A DNA stretch of 64,000 bases from Winslowiella toletana (GCF_017875465.1 NZ_JAGGMQ010000001.1:2976001-3040000), one strand, 5' to 3'. Positions 49,532-58,935 are shown, counted from the stretch's first letter. The notes: generated by a model from the sequence alone, not told the origin. Numbers and translations are program-made.

Positions 49532-50086
49532 TCAGGCATAAACCCCGACGCGTAAAGCTTCACGGGCGCGTGACAGACGGGATCGCACCGTACCGATCGG
49601 AATATTCAGATGTTGCGCCACATCCTGATAACTGCCTTCGTTCTCCACCAGAATCGAGAGCATGGTGCGAATATCGCCCGGCAGTTTTTCAATTGAATTT
49701 AACGTCGCGCCAAGCAGCTGGCGCTGTTCGGTGATATCGCTGGGATCATTATCAAACAGCAGATCGGCGGTAATCTCATCATCGAGAGTGTCAAGCAGAT
49801 AGCGGCTCTGCTGACTTTTGTAGTAATTACGGATCAGATTCACCGCAATACCGAAAACCCAGGTTTCCGGGCGTGAAGCGCCCATAAATTTATGGCGATT
49901 ACGCAACACTTCCAGACAGGTCATTTGCAGCACATCCTCCACATCCTCCGGATTCGCGATGCGCTTACGAATAAAATTCATCAGCTTTTTATTATGCAGA
50001 GTAAAAACCTCATCCCAGTCAACACTCAGTGAATATTCAGTGGGATTACGCTGTTCTGCGGTGGCGCCAGTGATTGTCGTGATCAT
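49532..50086 (-). CDS. hrpL: HrpL, ECF-type alternative sigma factor of the Hrp regulon
   Basis: ECF sigma factor of 184 residues. Region 2 (DEVFTLHNKKLMNFIRKRIANPEDVEDVLQMTCLEVLRNRHKF, PETWVFGIAVNLIRNYYKS) and region 4 (GSYQDVAQHLNIPIGTVRSRLSRAREALR) are both intact. HrpL recruits RNA polymerase to hrp boxes (GGAACC-N15/16-CCACNNA); one such box precedes hrpJ, the divergent neighbour. Its own promoter is a sigma-54 type at 50129-50144. In related bacteria that promoter needs the enhancer-binding protein HrpS, which is not in this window. Confidence 0.92.
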   Translation of the reverse strand: MITTITGATAEQRNPTEYSLSVDWDEVFTLHNKKLMNFIRKRIANPEDVEDVLQMTCLEVLRNRHKFMGASRPETWVFGIAVNLIRNYYKSQQSRYLLDTLDDEITADLLFDNDPSDITEQRQLLGATLNSIEKLPGDIRTMLSILVENEGSYQDVAQHLNIPIGTVRSRLSRAREALRVGVYA

Positions 50087-50128
50087 GATTCTCTCCGATT
50101 AATGAACACATGCGTTCCCGCTGGATAT

Positions 50129-50144
50129 AGCAAGGGATATGCCA
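50129..50144 (-). promoter_or_regulatory. Sigma-54 promoter of hrpL
   Basis: The minus strand reads TGGCATATCCCTTGCT, one mismatch from the -24/-12 consensus TGGCACRNNNNTTGCW with correct spacing. It lies 42-58 nt upstream of the hrpL ATG, so transcription would begin about 30 nt before the start codon. This matches RpoN/HrpS control of hrpL in Erwinia and Pseudomonas syringae. Confidence 0.85.
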
Positions 50145-50314
50145 GCGCGATTTGTGCTGTTAACCGGTTGTTTTTACTGCTTTCACTTTTTACGCCAGGA
50201 GTTATCTGAGACGAATTTTGTCAGCGGTTTGACCTGTGCAATGCAACTTCTTGCATTAGTGACTGACGGCGATTATTTCGCTGCGGACGGCGGAATATTT
50301 TTCTGCAAAAACCG

Positions 50315-50342
50315 GGAACCGCAGGCCGCTAAGTGACACAGA
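50315..50342 (+). promoter_or_regulatory. hrp box (HrpL promoter) of the hrpJ-hrcU operon
   Basis: GGAACC (50315-50320), 15 bp, then ACACAGA (50336-50342) fits GGAACC-N15/16-CCACNNA with one mismatch. It lies 32 nt upstream of the hrpJ ATG and should place the whole 11-gene operon under HrpL. No second hrp box was found by eye elsewhere in the window. Confidence 0.85.
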
Positions 50343-50374
50343 AAGGAGGTAATTAAAACTGAGGAACGCTGGCG

Positions 50375-51514
50375 ATGATTAAAATGCAACCCGCTATACC
50401 CGCAATGCAGCACACCTTAAAAGCGCTACTGAAAGGGACTGAAGCCGCGGCGGCAAAAAATGCCAACCGGGGTCCGGATAATGTGCGCACGCGGGCGGAG
50501 ACGCAGGCTGATTCGCTGGAAGAGATCGGTTCCATGTTCAGTGAGAAGATGGAGAGTAAAAACAAGGCGCAGAACCGCCGTCAGATGCAGAGCAACCTGA
50601 TGCGTAATAAGCATTCGGTGGCCAAAGTGGAACATCTTAATCAGCTGTTCCAGTTAATGGACAGCAATGAACAGCAGGTGCTGGAGCAGCAGCTCGGATT
50701 AATGCGTGAAGCGCTGGCGCGCTCGCCAGCGCCCAGCAGCGAAGAGCTGTTGCAGGAGATGGGCGGCGACCCGGCGCGTTGTGATGTGATGTTGCGTATG
50801 GTACAGCAGCAGGCCAGCAGCGACGGCGACACTAAACTGGCCGATGCCGCCAGCCAGCATCTGAGCAACTTGCTGCAACAGCATGGCGACAGCATTCGCG
50901 CCGGCAGCAATACCGCGTCGGCGATTGCCGAATTTACCAGCGATCCGGCGGAAAAGCAGTCGCTGCGCAATCTCTACTACAACAGTATCGTGCATCAGCA
51001 GTCGGCGATGGCGATGCTCGATCTGCTGCTCGATCAGGTGGAGCCACGCCACTTTGTGCCGACGCTGCGCACTCTGCAACGCGCGCTGGCCGATGATATC
51101 GCCGCGCTGGCGCCGTCGATTACCGCTGGCGCGTTACGCCATATTCGTCACGGCCTGCATGAGGCCGGTCAGCTTAATCACACGCTGGCGGCCAGCAGCA
51201 CGTTGCTGAAACGCATGAGCCATAAACTGCCGGAAGTGGCGTTAAGCGCGGTCGACTTAACCCGCCGTCTGCTGCAACTCAGCCATAACGGCGCTTATAA
51301 CAGCGATTTTCAGCATCTCGGTCAGGAGGTGGTCGGCGCACAACCCCAGCATCTGTCACTGTTCTTTAGCTGCCTGTTTCCGCTGGTGCATCAGCTGCCG
51401 CACTCGCTGTGGAAAGAACCCGATCAGCGTAAAACCGCGCTGCAACTGCTGCGCGGCATTATTACCGAACTGGCGAAGGCTGAGCAGCAGCAGCTGGCGC
51501 GCAGAGCTTCGTAA
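50375..51514 (+). CDS. hrpJ: HrpJ, T3SS gatekeeper (SctW/YopN family)
   Basis: A 379-residue protein of the SctW/HrpJ/YopN class that controls secretion order and export of harpins or translocators. The N-terminal portion is polar and basic (TRAETQADSLEEIGSMFSEKMESKNKAQNRRQMQ). The helical domain from about 90 carries the YopN-type region SSEELLQEMGGDPARCDVMLRMVQQQASSDGDTKLADAASQHL. The ATG at 50375 is 32 nt after the hrp box. It is first in the hrpJ-hrcU operon and its stop overlaps the hrcV ATG. Confidence 0.88.
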   Translation: MIKMQPAIPAMQHTLKALLKGTEAAAAKNANRGPDNVRTRAETQADSLEEIGSMFSEKMESKNKAQNRRQMQSNLMRNKHSVAKVEHLNQLFQLMDSNEQQVLEQQLGLMREALARSPAPSSEELLQEMGGDPARCDVMLRMVQQQASSDGDTKLADAASQHLSNLLQQHGDSIRAGSNTASAIAEFTSDPAEKQSLRNLYYNSIVHQQSAMAMLDLLLDQVEPRHFVPTLRTLQRALADDIAALAPSITAGALRHIRHGLHEAGQLNHTLAASSTLLKRMSHKLPEVALSAVDLTRRLLQLSHNGAYNSDFQHLGQEVVGAQPQHLSLFFSCLFPLVHQLPHSLWKEPDQRKTALQLLRGIITELAKAEQQQLARRAS

Positions 51515-53637
51515 TGAATACTCTCTTTCTGATCCTCAACAAAATCGCCATCAGCGCCATGCAGCGCTCGGAAGTGGTCGGCGCGGCCTTTGCCATGGCG
51601 CTGGTGTTTATGCTGATCATTCCGCTGCCGCTCGGCTTAATCGATATGCTGATTGCGCTGAATATCTGCCTCTCCTCGCTGCTGGTGGTACTGGCGATGT
51701 ACCTGCCGAAGCCGCTGGCGTTCTCCACCTTCCCGGCGGTGCTGCTGCTCACCACCATGTTCCGTCTGGCGCTGTCGATCTCCACCACGCGCCAGATTCT
51801 GATTCAGCAGGATGCCGGTCATGTGGTGGCGGCCTTCGGTAACTTTGTGGTCGGCGGTAACCTGGCGGTCGGCATGGTGATGTTTCTGATCCTGACGGTG
51901 GTGAACTTTTTAGTGATCACCAAAGGATCGGAAAGGGTAGCGGAAGTAGCGGCGCGCTTTACCCTCGATGCGATGCCGGGCAAGCAGATGTCAATCGACA
52001 GCGATCTGCGCGCCGGGATGATCGATGTCTGGCAGGCGAAGGCGCGACGCAGCGATCTGGCGAAAGAGAGCCAGCTGTTCGGCGCAATGGATGGCGCGAT
52101 GAAATTTGTTAAGGGCGACGCCATCGCCTGTCTGGTGATCCTGTTTATTAACCTGATTGGTGGCTTCAGCATCGGCGTATTACAGCTCGGGATGCCTGCC
52201 GGTGAGGCGATGCACGTCTACTCCATTCTGACGATTGGCGACGGCCTGATCGCACAGATCCCGGCGCTGCTGATCTCACTGACCGCCGGGATGATCATTA
52301 CCCGCGTCTCCTCCGATAACGAAAAATCCGTCGATAACAATATTGGCCGCGAAATCGCCGAGCAGCTGACCAGCCAGCCAAAAGCCTGGATCCTATCGTC
52401 GATCGGTATGGTGGGGTTTGCGCTGCTACCGGGGATGCCGACTGCGGTGTTCCTGGTGCTGGCGGCGCTGACGATGATTAGCGGCACCTTTCAGCTGTGG
52501 CGCGTGCGTCAGGAAGGACGGATGGCGCAGCCGCAGATGGAAAATGAAGTGATCCCGCCGGAGCTGAATGGCAAAGAGGATCTGCGCCAGTTTAATCCGA
52601 CCCGTCCTTACCTGATTAACTTCCCGGCCGCCAGCCGTGGCCAGCCGGAGATGCTGGAGCTGGTGCAGGATATTCGTCGTCTGCGTAACCGCATCGTTTA
52701 TCACTTTGGTTTTACCTTACCGGCCTTCGATATCGAGTTTCTTGAGCATCAGGATGAGCATGAGTTTCGCTTCTCGGTATATGAGATTCCGCAGGTGATC
52801 GGCACCTTTAATCTGCCGATGCTGGCGGTGCATCAGCGCTGGCTGGAGGCGATTGCAGAGGCCGATCGCGAGCAGGTTATCGCTGGTGACGAGCTAAGGC
52901 GTGAAGGCGATCTGATCTGGCTACCGGCAGAACATCCGTTACTGCAAAACGATGAGGTGGATCGCTGGAGTCCGCGTGAACTGCTGGTGAAGCGGATGGA
53001 AAACGCCATTCATGCCAGCAGCCCGCACTTTATTGGTCTGCAGGAGACGCGGGCGCTGATGGGTTGGCTGGAGACCGAGCAGCCGGAGCTGTCGCAGGAG
53101 TTGCAGCGTGTGATGCCGATTGCCCGTTTCTCCAGCGTGTTGCAGAAGCTGGTGGCCGAACGTATTCCGCTGCGTTCGGTACGCGCGATTGCCGAAGCGC
53201 TAATCGAGCACGGCCAGCATGAGCGCGATATCAACCTGCTGACCGACCAGGTGCGCATCACGCTGAAAAATCATCTCTGTTATCAGTATGCGCAGGCGGA
53301 TGGCCTGCATGTCTGGCTGCTGACGCCGGAGCTGGAAGAGCAGCTGCGTGATGCGCTGCGCCAGACGCAGAATGAGATTTTCTTTGCCCTGATGCAGGAG
53401 CAGGTTACGGCGATCCTTGCTGAAGTCGGACAGGCATTCCCGTCCGACAGCAATCAGAGCGCGGTACTGCTGGTGGCGCAGGATCTGCGCAGCCCGATGC
53501 GCACCCTGATCCACGAAGAGTATCACCAGGTGCCGGTGCTGTCGTTTGCCGAGCTGCAACCCAATCTGGCGGTGAATGTGCTCGGGCGCATTGACCTCGA
53601 TCCCGCCGTCTACTCACTTACCAGCTGGGAGAGTTAA
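51514..53637 (+). CDS. hrcV: HrcV, T3SS export gate protein (SctV/FlhA family)
   Basis: Inner-membrane export-gate protein of 707 residues that forms a nonameric ring. The N-terminal half has about eight membrane segments with the FHIPEP-family region (PKPLAFSTFPAVLLLTTMFRLALSISTTR; DLRAGMIDVWQAKARRSDLAKESQLFGAMDGAMKFVKGDAIA). The C-terminal half (about 350-707) is the cytosolic ring domain (HFIGLQETRALMGWLETEQPELSQELQRVMP, IPLRSVRAIAEALIEHG). The sequence is complete and undamaged, which argues against simple decay of the cluster. Confidence 0.95.
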   Translation: MNTLFLILNKIAISAMQRSEVVGAAFAMALVFMLIIPLPLGLIDMLIALNICLSSLLVVLAMYLPKPLAFSTFPAVLLLTTMFRLALSISTTRQILIQQDAGHVVAAFGNFVVGGNLAVGMVMFLILTVVNFLVITKGSERVAEVAARFTLDAMPGKQMSIDSDLRAGMIDVWQAKARRSDLAKESQLFGAMDGAMKFVKGDAIACLVILFINLIGGFSIGVLQLGMPAGEAMHVYSILTIGDGLIAQIPALLISLTAGMIITRVSSDNEKSVDNNIGREIAEQLTSQPKAWILSSIGMVGFALLPGMPTAVFLVLAALTMISGTFQLWRVRQEGRMAQPQMENEVIPPELNGKEDLRQFNPTRPYLINFPAASRGQPEMLELVQDIRRLRNRIVYHFGFTLPAFDIEFLEHQDEHEFRFSVYEIPQVIGTFNLPMLAVHQRWLEAIAEADREQVIAGDELRREGDLIWLPAEHPLLQNDEVDRWSPRELLVKRMENAIHASSPHFIGLQETRALMGWLETEQPELSQELQRVMPIARFSSVLQKLVAERIPLRSVRAIAEALIEHGQHERDINLLTDQVRITLKNHLCYQYAQADGLHVWLLTPELEEQLRDALRQTQNEIFFALMQEQVTAILAEVGQAFPSDSNQSAVLLVAQDLRSPMRTLIHEEYHQVPVLSFAELQPNLAVNVLGRIDLDPAVYSLTSWES

Positions 53638-54503
53638 TGATGTTCGAACTGCGCGTACTGTCCGGCCTGCATTTAGGCGCGGCGTTGCCCCTGTTTGGCG
53701 ACAGCTGGTTGATTGGCCCGACGGAAGAGGCGGATCTGCAACTAACCGATGCGGCGATCGACAGCACTTACCGTCTGCTACATCCGGATGAAGAGAACTG
53801 GCAGCTACAGCAGGCCGCAAACGACAGCAGTCTGCAGGATCTGGTGGTCAGCGAATCATTTTCCCTTGGCGGCGTCTGGCTGTGCGTGGCGGCGGCAGAC
53901 ACCCCGTGGAGCGCCTTTACGCCACCGCCAGTGGCTGAAGCGGTCGCGGCGAACGAGGCGCCGGTGGCCGCTGCGCCAGCGAAAGGCGGTTTTCCGCGCT
54001 GGATCAGCGCGCTGATGTTAAGCCTGACGCTGCTGCTGACCTTTACCGTGGTCAGCTGGATCCTGCAACCGACGGTGGCGCAAAGCCAGATTAATCAGTC
54101 CGGACGCCAGCATCTGGATACGCCCGCTGAGATGCGCGCGCCGCTGCTGAATATGTTGCGCGAACGCGATCTGGCTGCGGCGGTCAGCGTGGTAAACAGC
54201 AAAAAGACGCTGACGCTAAAGGGCAAACTGAATAAAGAGCAGATGCTGGTATTTAACCGCATGCTGGCGCGCTTTAATGCCGACTATATGACCGCCGAGC
54301 CGCTGATTAACCAGGTGACGCCGCTGAAGATCGAACTGCCGTTCCGCATCGTGCAGATCACCACCGGCGCCCGCGCCAATATTGTTACCGATGAGGGGCA
54401 GCGGCTGTTTATTGGCGATGAAGTCGACAACCTGCGTCTGGTGTCGATCACCAGCAACCGCATCGAATTTAACGGACGCGACAATATTAAGGTGAGCTGG
54501 TAA
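53637..54503 (+). CDS. hrpQ: HrpQ, T3SS inner-membrane ring protein (SctD family)
   Basis: A 288-residue SctD-family protein. The N-terminal cytoplasmic FHA-like domain (FELRVLSGLHLGAALPLFGDSWLIGPTEEADLQLTD) is followed by one membrane segment (about 121-143, WISALMLSLTLLLTFTVVSWI) and a periplasmic part with ring-building repeats and a C-terminal beta domain (ANIVTDEGQRLFIGDEVDNLRLV). It joins HrcJ in the inner-membrane ring in complete systems; hrcJ is not in this window. Its ATG overlaps the hrcV stop; a second ATG follows immediately. Confidence 0.85.
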   Translation: MMFELRVLSGLHLGAALPLFGDSWLIGPTEEADLQLTDAAIDSTYRLLHPDEENWQLQQAANDSSLQDLVVSESFSLGGVWLCVAAADTPWSAFTPPPVAEAVAANEAPVAAAPAKGGFPRWISALMLSLTLLLTFTVVSWILQPTVAQSQINQSGRQHLDTPAEMRAPLLNMLRERDLAAAVSVVNSKKTLTLKGKLNKEQMLVFNRMLARFNADYMTAEPLINQVTPLKIELPFRIVQITTGARANIVTDEGQRLFIGDEVDNLRLVSITSNRIEFNGRDNIKVSW

Positions 54504-55855
54504 TGACCGCGGCTCTCGATCACTGGTTCAGCCAGCAGCAGCAACGGCTCAGCGCCTTTGCCCCGGTCAGCGCGTTTGGTCGTATCACCGGTATTAACGG
54601 CATTCTGCTGGAGAGCAGCCTGCCGCGTGCGCGCATCGGCGATCTGTGTCGCGTGGAGCGTAACGACAGCAGCAGCGTGCTGGCGGAAGTGGTGGGCTTT
54701 AATCCGCAGCACACCCTGTTGTCGGCGCTGGGCCAGCTGGATGGCATCGCGCAGGGCGCGCGCGTCACGCCGCTGTTTCTGCCGCACAGCATCACCGTTT
54801 CCGACCGCCTGCTGGGCAGCGTGCTGGATGGTTTTGGTCGTCCGATTAGCGAAGGGAGTATCGGCGCTTTTGTGATGCCTGGCAGCGGTGACGCCAGCTT
54901 CAGCGTGCTGGGCGATGCGCCGCCACCTACCGAACGTCCACGTATTGATACGCCGCTGCCAACCGGCATTCGCGCGATTGACGGCCTGTTAACCCTTGGC
55001 GTCGGCCAGCGCGTCGGCGTCTTTGCCGGTGCGGGCTGCGGCAAAACCACCTTGCTGGCGGAGCTGGCGCGTAACACCCCCTGCGACGTAATCGTGTTTG
55101 GCCTGATTGGCGAACGTGGCCGCGAACTGCGTGAGTTTCTCGATCATGAACTGGATGAAGAGCTGCGCAGCCGCACGGTGCTGATCTGCGCCACCTCGGA
55201 TCGCAGCAGTATGGAGCGTGCCCGTGCGGCGTTTACCGCCACCGCCATCGCCGAAGCCTGGCGCGATCAGGGCAAAAGTGTGCTGCTGATCCTCGATTCG
55301 CTGACCCGATTTGCCCGCGCCCAGCGTGAAATCGGTCTGGCGCTGGGCGAACCGCCGGGACGCGGCGGCCTGCCGCCTTCAGTCTATACCCTGCTGCCGA
55401 CCCTGCTGGAACGCGCCGGACAAACTAACCGTGGCTCGATTACCGCGCTCTATTCGGTGCTGATTGAGGCGGACTCGATGAACGATCCGGTGGCTGACGA
55501 AGTGCGCTCGCTGATTGATGGCCATATTGTGCTGACGCGCAAACTGGCGGAGCGCGGCCACTATCCGGCCATCGACGTACTGGCCAGCCTGAGCCGCACC
55601 ATGAGCAGCGTCACTTCGCGCGAACATATCGGCGAAGCCACCTCGATGCGCCGCATGATGGCGGCCTGGCAACAGGTGGAGATGCTGATCCGCCTCGGCG
55701 AGTATCAGCCCGGTCACGACGCCATGACCGATGCGGCGGTGGATGCGCAGCAGGCGATCAACGGTTATTTGCGTCAGGAAATGCACGATCCTTCCCACTT
55801 TGAAGACACGCTATTGCAACTCTCGGAGGTAAGCCAATATGCGCCGTCACATTAA
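54503..55855 (+). CDS. hrcN: HrcN, T3SS ATPase (SctN family)
   Basis: Hexameric export ATPase of 450 residues that unfolds substrates and detaches chaperones. Walker A is in GVFAGAGCGKTTLL (about 172-185), Walker B in VLLILDSLTRFARAQREIGLA (Asp265), and the F1-beta-like GEPPGRGGLPPSVYTLLPTLLERAG follows. The arginine-finger region FTREHIG-type segment (SVTSREHIGEATSMRRMMA) is present. It starts 1 nt inside the hrpQ stop, and its end overlaps hrpO by 17 nt. Confidence 0.95.
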   Translation: MTAALDHWFSQQQQRLSAFAPVSAFGRITGINGILLESSLPRARIGDLCRVERNDSSSVLAEVVGFNPQHTLLSALGQLDGIAQGARVTPLFLPHSITVSDRLLGSVLDGFGRPISEGSIGAFVMPGSGDASFSVLGDAPPPTERPRIDTPLPTGIRAIDGLLTLGVGQRVGVFAGAGCGKTTLLAELARNTPCDVIVFGLIGERGRELREFLDHELDEELRSRTVLICATSDRSSMERARAAFTATAIAEAWRDQGKSVLLILDSLTRFARAQREIGLALGEPPGRGGLPPSVYTLLPTLLERAGQTNRGSITALYSVLIEADSMNDPVADEVRSLIDGHIVLTRKLAERGHYPAIDVLASLSRTMSSVTSREHIGEATSMRRMMAAWQQVEMLIRLGEYQPGHDAMTDAAVDAQQAINGYLRQEMHDPSHFEDTLLQLSEVSQYAPSH

Positions 55856-56291
55856 CGTTGAATCTGATATCCCTGAAGTTTCCGAAACTGAGGCGTTGCA
55901 GAAAACCTTTGCGCTGCTGCTGCCGATCCGCCGCCAGCGTCTGAGTCGCAGTGAGCGGGTGCAGCGCGAGCAGGAGCGGGCGTTACAGCTGGCGGACAGC
56001 CAGAGCGAAGCGGCGCAACAGCAGCTTGTCAGCCATCAGCAGCACTACCAGCAGCTGCGCGACAGTTTTGCCATTGGATTACAGCAACAGGAAAATCTGC
56101 GTCAGGCGCTGAACGTGCAGCAACAGGCGGGCGATGCGGTGCTCGGCCAGCAGCGCGAACTGATCAATTGCCAGCAGCAGCAGAGCGACCAGCAGCAGCG
56201 ACTGAGCGAGGCGCAGCAGGAAACACGCAGCCGCCAGCGCGAACTGGAAAAGCTGGAGTATCTGATGCAGGAAAGCGAGGGGCTGCAATGA
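55839..56291 (+). CDS. hrpO: HrpO, T3SS central stalk protein (SctO/FliJ-like)
   Basis: A 150-residue, Gln-rich coiled-coil protein (LSRSERVQREQERALQLADSQSEAAQQQLVSHQQHYQQLRDSF and further heptads), as expected for SctO/YscO/FliJ-type stalks that fit into the HrcN hexamer. It starts inside the 3' end of hrcN and its stop overlaps hrpP (ATGA). Sequence in this family diverges fast; the assignment rests on position, length and coiled-coil character. Confidence 0.82.
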   Translation: MRRHINVESDIPEVSETEALQKTFALLLPIRRQRLSRSERVQREQERALQLADSQSEAAQQQLVSHQQHYQQLRDSFAIGLQQQENLRQALNVQQQAGDAVLGQQRELINCQQQQSDQQQRLSEAQQETRSRQRELEKLEYLMQESEGLQ

Positions 56292-56974
56292 CACCATTAC
56301 AGCAGCAGGCCCAGCGCGTGGCCGATAAAACCCAGGCCAGTAAACAGCGTGACAGCCGCCAGGCGGAGCAAGCGCGTCCGCAGACCCCTGCGCGTCAGCC
56401 AAAGGCGGATACCGCTCATCAATCCATGGCAAAACCGCTGGATAAAAGCGGACGCCACGCCAGCGAGCATAGTGATAAACCGCGGCGTTCAGCCGCGCGT
56501 GAACGCAGTGCATCCACTGCTGACACGCCACTGCTGAAACGTGCGCTGCAGAGTGAGCCTGCGCCGCAGGAGGCGTCGCTGTTTAGCGAACTGCTGGGCA
56601 GTGACAGCCAGACTCCGCTGGCAACGGGCGGCGCGCATTTTGACTGGGCGGCAGGGATGCCCGCCGCACCCGCGCAGGCCGCCAGCGCGGCGCCGTCAAT
56701 GGCGCTGTGGCATCAGCTGGAGCCGCCACTCAGCGAAGCGTTGTCCAGACAGCCGGGCGGGCCGGTATCGATGACCTTGCTGCTGCCAAAGCTGGGTGAA
56801 GTGGATGCGCGGATGTCCAGCCTGCCGACCGGCGCGGGCTGGGATATCAGTCTGCGTTTTGCCCCGCAGGCGCTGGCGATGCTGGCGCCGCACCACGAGC
56901 GCTGCCGCGAATCGCTGCGGCGTCGTATGGCCTGCCGCGTGCGCCTGCGTTTTGAACAGCGGGGGGAGGGATAA
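56288..56974 (+). CDS. hrpP: HrpP, T3SS needle-length/substrate-switch protein (SctP/FliK-like)
   Basis: A 228-residue protein. The first 120 residues are low-complexity, basic and rich in Gln, Ala, Lys and Arg (RVADKTQASKQRDSRQAEQARPQTPARQPK), typical of a secreted ruler. The C-terminal part (about 150-228) has the FliK/SctP-like globular fold with ALSRQPGGPVSMTLLLPKLGEVDARMSSL. I start at the ATG at 56288, overlapping the hrpO stop. An upstream in-frame ATG (56168) inside hrpO is unlikely. Confidence 0.82.
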   Translation: MTPLQQQAQRVADKTQASKQRDSRQAEQARPQTPARQPKADTAHQSMAKPLDKSGRHASEHSDKPRRSAARERSASTADTPLLKRALQSEPAPQEASLFSELLGSDSQTPLATGGAHFDWAAGMPAAPAQAASAAPSMALWHQLEPPLSEALSRQPGGPVSMTLLLPKLGEVDARMSSLPTGAGWDISLRFAPQALAMLAPHHERCRESLRRRMACRVRLRFEQRGEG

Positions 56975-58014
56975 TGAAGCCATTGCAGCTGCGTCAGCAG
57001 AGCCAGCTTGAAGCGCGTCTGCGCCAGCAGATCGGCGCGGGCTATCGCTTTCACTACGCCTTAAACGGTGAACATGGCTGGCTCCAGCTGACGCTGACCT
57101 CCGCGCCTGCGGTGCCGACGCAACCCTTACAGTGTGGGCTGGGAACGCTGCATCTTGCCGATGCCGAAGCGGTATGCAGCCTGTTTTCCGCCTGTCCGCT
57201 GCTGCCGCAGTCAGATATCGCCGAGCAGTGGTACTGGCCGCTGTTTAATCAATACCTTAGCGATGAGCTGCGCTGCCTGCTGGGGCACGTTGCGGTAACG
57301 GATACGGTCGCCGATGACGGTGACTGCTTATGGCTGACGCTGAATGTGCTGCTTGGCGAGCAGCGCGCCAGTAGTCAGCTGAAAATTTCTCTTAATACCC
57401 TGTCATTACTACTCAATAAAACCGGCTGGCAAGCGCTGAACACCCCGTCAGCGCATAAGCTGGCGCTGACGTTGCCACTCACCCTCGGCGCACTGTCGTT
57501 CTCGCTACAGCAGCTGCGTACGCTGCAATGCAACGATGTGGTTCTGCCCACCACCACCGATTTTTCCCCCGCCGGAAACGGTGTGCTGCGTTTTGCTCAC
57601 CTCAGTTTGCAGGGGGAGTTGATCAGCGAAGCGGGGCGTTCCGCCCACTTTTATATTACCGATTTGGAGACAACTGACGTGAATTTGACCCCCGATGATT
57701 ATGCGATGGATGGAATGCCGCAGCCGGAAGAGGAGTGGTCGTCTGAGCCACAGAGCGAGGCGTCGGTGTTTGATCCGCTGCCGCTGGCGTTAACCCTGCG
57801 CTGCGGCAATCTGAAACTCACGCTTGGCGAACTGAACCGGCTGAGCGCCGGATCCACCGTGATGGTCGAGCATGTTCAGCCTGGCGAAGCGATCCTCTGT
57901 CACGGCGACTTTCCGCTGGCGAAAGGGGAGCTGGTGGATGTCGAAGGGCGGCTCGGTCTGCAAATCACCCATATGCTGCCCGGCGCAGTCAATCCGCTGG
58001 GCGGGGGCAGGTAA
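56974..58014 (+). CDS. hrcQ: HrcQ, T3SS cytoplasmic sorting-platform protein (SctQ)
   Basis: A 346-residue SctQ (YscQ/FliMN-type) protein that forms the cytosolic sorting platform. The C-terminal SpoA domain (about 270-346: [64 protein letters not shown]) is well conserved. It is one continuous gene, as in Erwinia, and not split into hrcQA/hrcQB as in Pseudomonas syringae. Its ATG overlaps the hrpP stop. An internal start producing a short SpoA-only form is possible but not shown. Confidence 0.88.
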   Translation: MKPLQLRQQSQLEARLRQQIGAGYRFHYALNGEHGWLQLTLTSAPAVPTQPLQCGLGTLHLADAEAVCSLFSACPLLPQSDIAEQWYWPLFNQYLSDELRCLLGHVAVTDTVADDGDCLWLTLNVLLGEQRASSQLKISLNTLSLLLNKTGWQALNTPSAHKLALTLPLTLGALSFSLQQLRTLQCNDVVLPTTTDFSPAGNGVLRFAHLSLQGELISEAGRSAHFYITDLETTDVNLTPDDYAMDGMPQPEEEWSSEPQSEASVFDPLPLALTLRCGNLKLTLGELNRLSAGSTVMVEHVQPGEAILCHGDFPLAKGELVDVEGRLGLQITHMLPGAVNPLGGGR

Positions 58015-58019
58015 CGCGC

Positions 58020-58673
58020 ATGGAGATGGGACCGCTTAACCCGATCATGCTGGCGCTGTTTCTTGGCGCCCTGTCGCTGCTGCCGATGATGATGATTATC
58101 TGCACCAGCTTTCTGAAAATATCGATGGTATTGCAGCTGACGCGCAATGCGATGGGGGTGCAGCAGGTGCCGCCGACCATGGCGCTGAATGGCATCGCGC
58201 TGGCGGCGACGCTGTTTATTATGGCGCCGGTATTTAGCGATATGTCGCAGCGGGTCAAAGCGCTTCCTCTCGATCTCAGTTCGATGGAACGGCTGGAATA
58301 TACGCTGGGCAACGGCATTGAGCCGTTGAAAAAATTTATGACTCATAACACCGATCCCGACATTGTGGTCCACCTGCAGGAGAACAGTCAGCGCATGTGG
58401 CCGCCGGAAATGGCCAGTACGGTGAAGCCGGATAATATGCTGCTGGCGATCCCGGCGTTTGTGCTGTCGGAGCTGCAAAACGGCTTTAAGATCGGCTTTC
58501 TGATCTTTATACCGTTTATTGTGGTCGATCTGATCGTCTCCAACGTACTGCTGGCGCTTGGCATGCAGATGGTGTCGCCAATGACGGTGTCGCTGCCGCT
58601 GAAGATCCTGCTGTTTGTGTTGATCAGTGGCTGGACGCGCCTGCTGGACGGCCTGTTCTACAGCTACTTATAG
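58020..58673 (+). CDS. hrcR: HrcR, T3SS export apparatus membrane protein (SctR/FliP)
   Basis: A 217-residue core export component. It has about four membrane segments and the FliP-family motifs [44 protein letters not shown] and [56 protein letters not shown]. It forms the pentameric base of the export pore with HrcS and HrcT. It starts 5 nt after hrcQ, and hrcS follows after 7 nt. Confidence 0.95.
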   Translation: MEMGPLNPIMLALFLGALSLLPMMMIICTSFLKISMVLQLTRNAMGVQQVPPTMALNGIALAATLFIMAPVFSDMSQRVKALPLDLSSMERLEYTLGNGIEPLKKFMTHNTDPDIVVHLQENSQRMWPPEMASTVKPDNMLLAIPAFVLSELQNGFKIGFLIFIPFIVVDLIVSNVLLALGMQMVSPMTVSLPLKILLFVLISGWTRLLDGLFYSYL

Positions 58674-58680
58674 AGGCGAT

Positions 58681-58935
58681 ATGGAAATTCTGACGCTTTT
58701 CCGCCAGGCAATGCTGTTAGTGGTGATGCTCTCCGCGCCGCCGCTGATTGTGGCGGTGCTGGTTGGCGTGGTGGTTTCATTAATCCAGGCGGCGATGCAG
58801 CTACAGGATCAGACCCTGCCATTTAGCATCAAGCTGGTGGCGGTGGGGGTGACGCTGGCGCTGACCGGCCGCTGGGTCGGCGTTGAACTGATGCAGCTGG
58901 CGCAGGCTGCTTTCGCTATGATGTCGACTGCCTGA
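58681..58935 (+). CDS. hrcS: HrcS, T3SS export apparatus membrane protein (SctS/FliQ)
   Basis: An 84-residue two-helix membrane protein (MEILTLFRQAMLLVVMLSAPPLIVAVLVGVVVSLIQAAMQLQDQTLPF), the FliQ-like component that encircles the HrcR/HrcT pore. I start at the ATG at 58681; the frame is open back to 58627 within hrcR. Its stop overlaps the hrcT ATG (TGATG). Confidence 0.95.
   Translation: MEILTLFRQAMLLVVMLSAPPLIVAVLVGVVVSLIQAAMQLQDQTLPFSIKLVAVGVTLALTGRWVGVELMQLAQAAFAMMSTA

Noticed and set aside
56168..56287. Upstream start for hrpP inside hrpO
   Set aside because: The extension is low-complexity shadow of hrpO, whereas the ATG at 56288 overlaps the hrpO stop in the manner typical of this operon.
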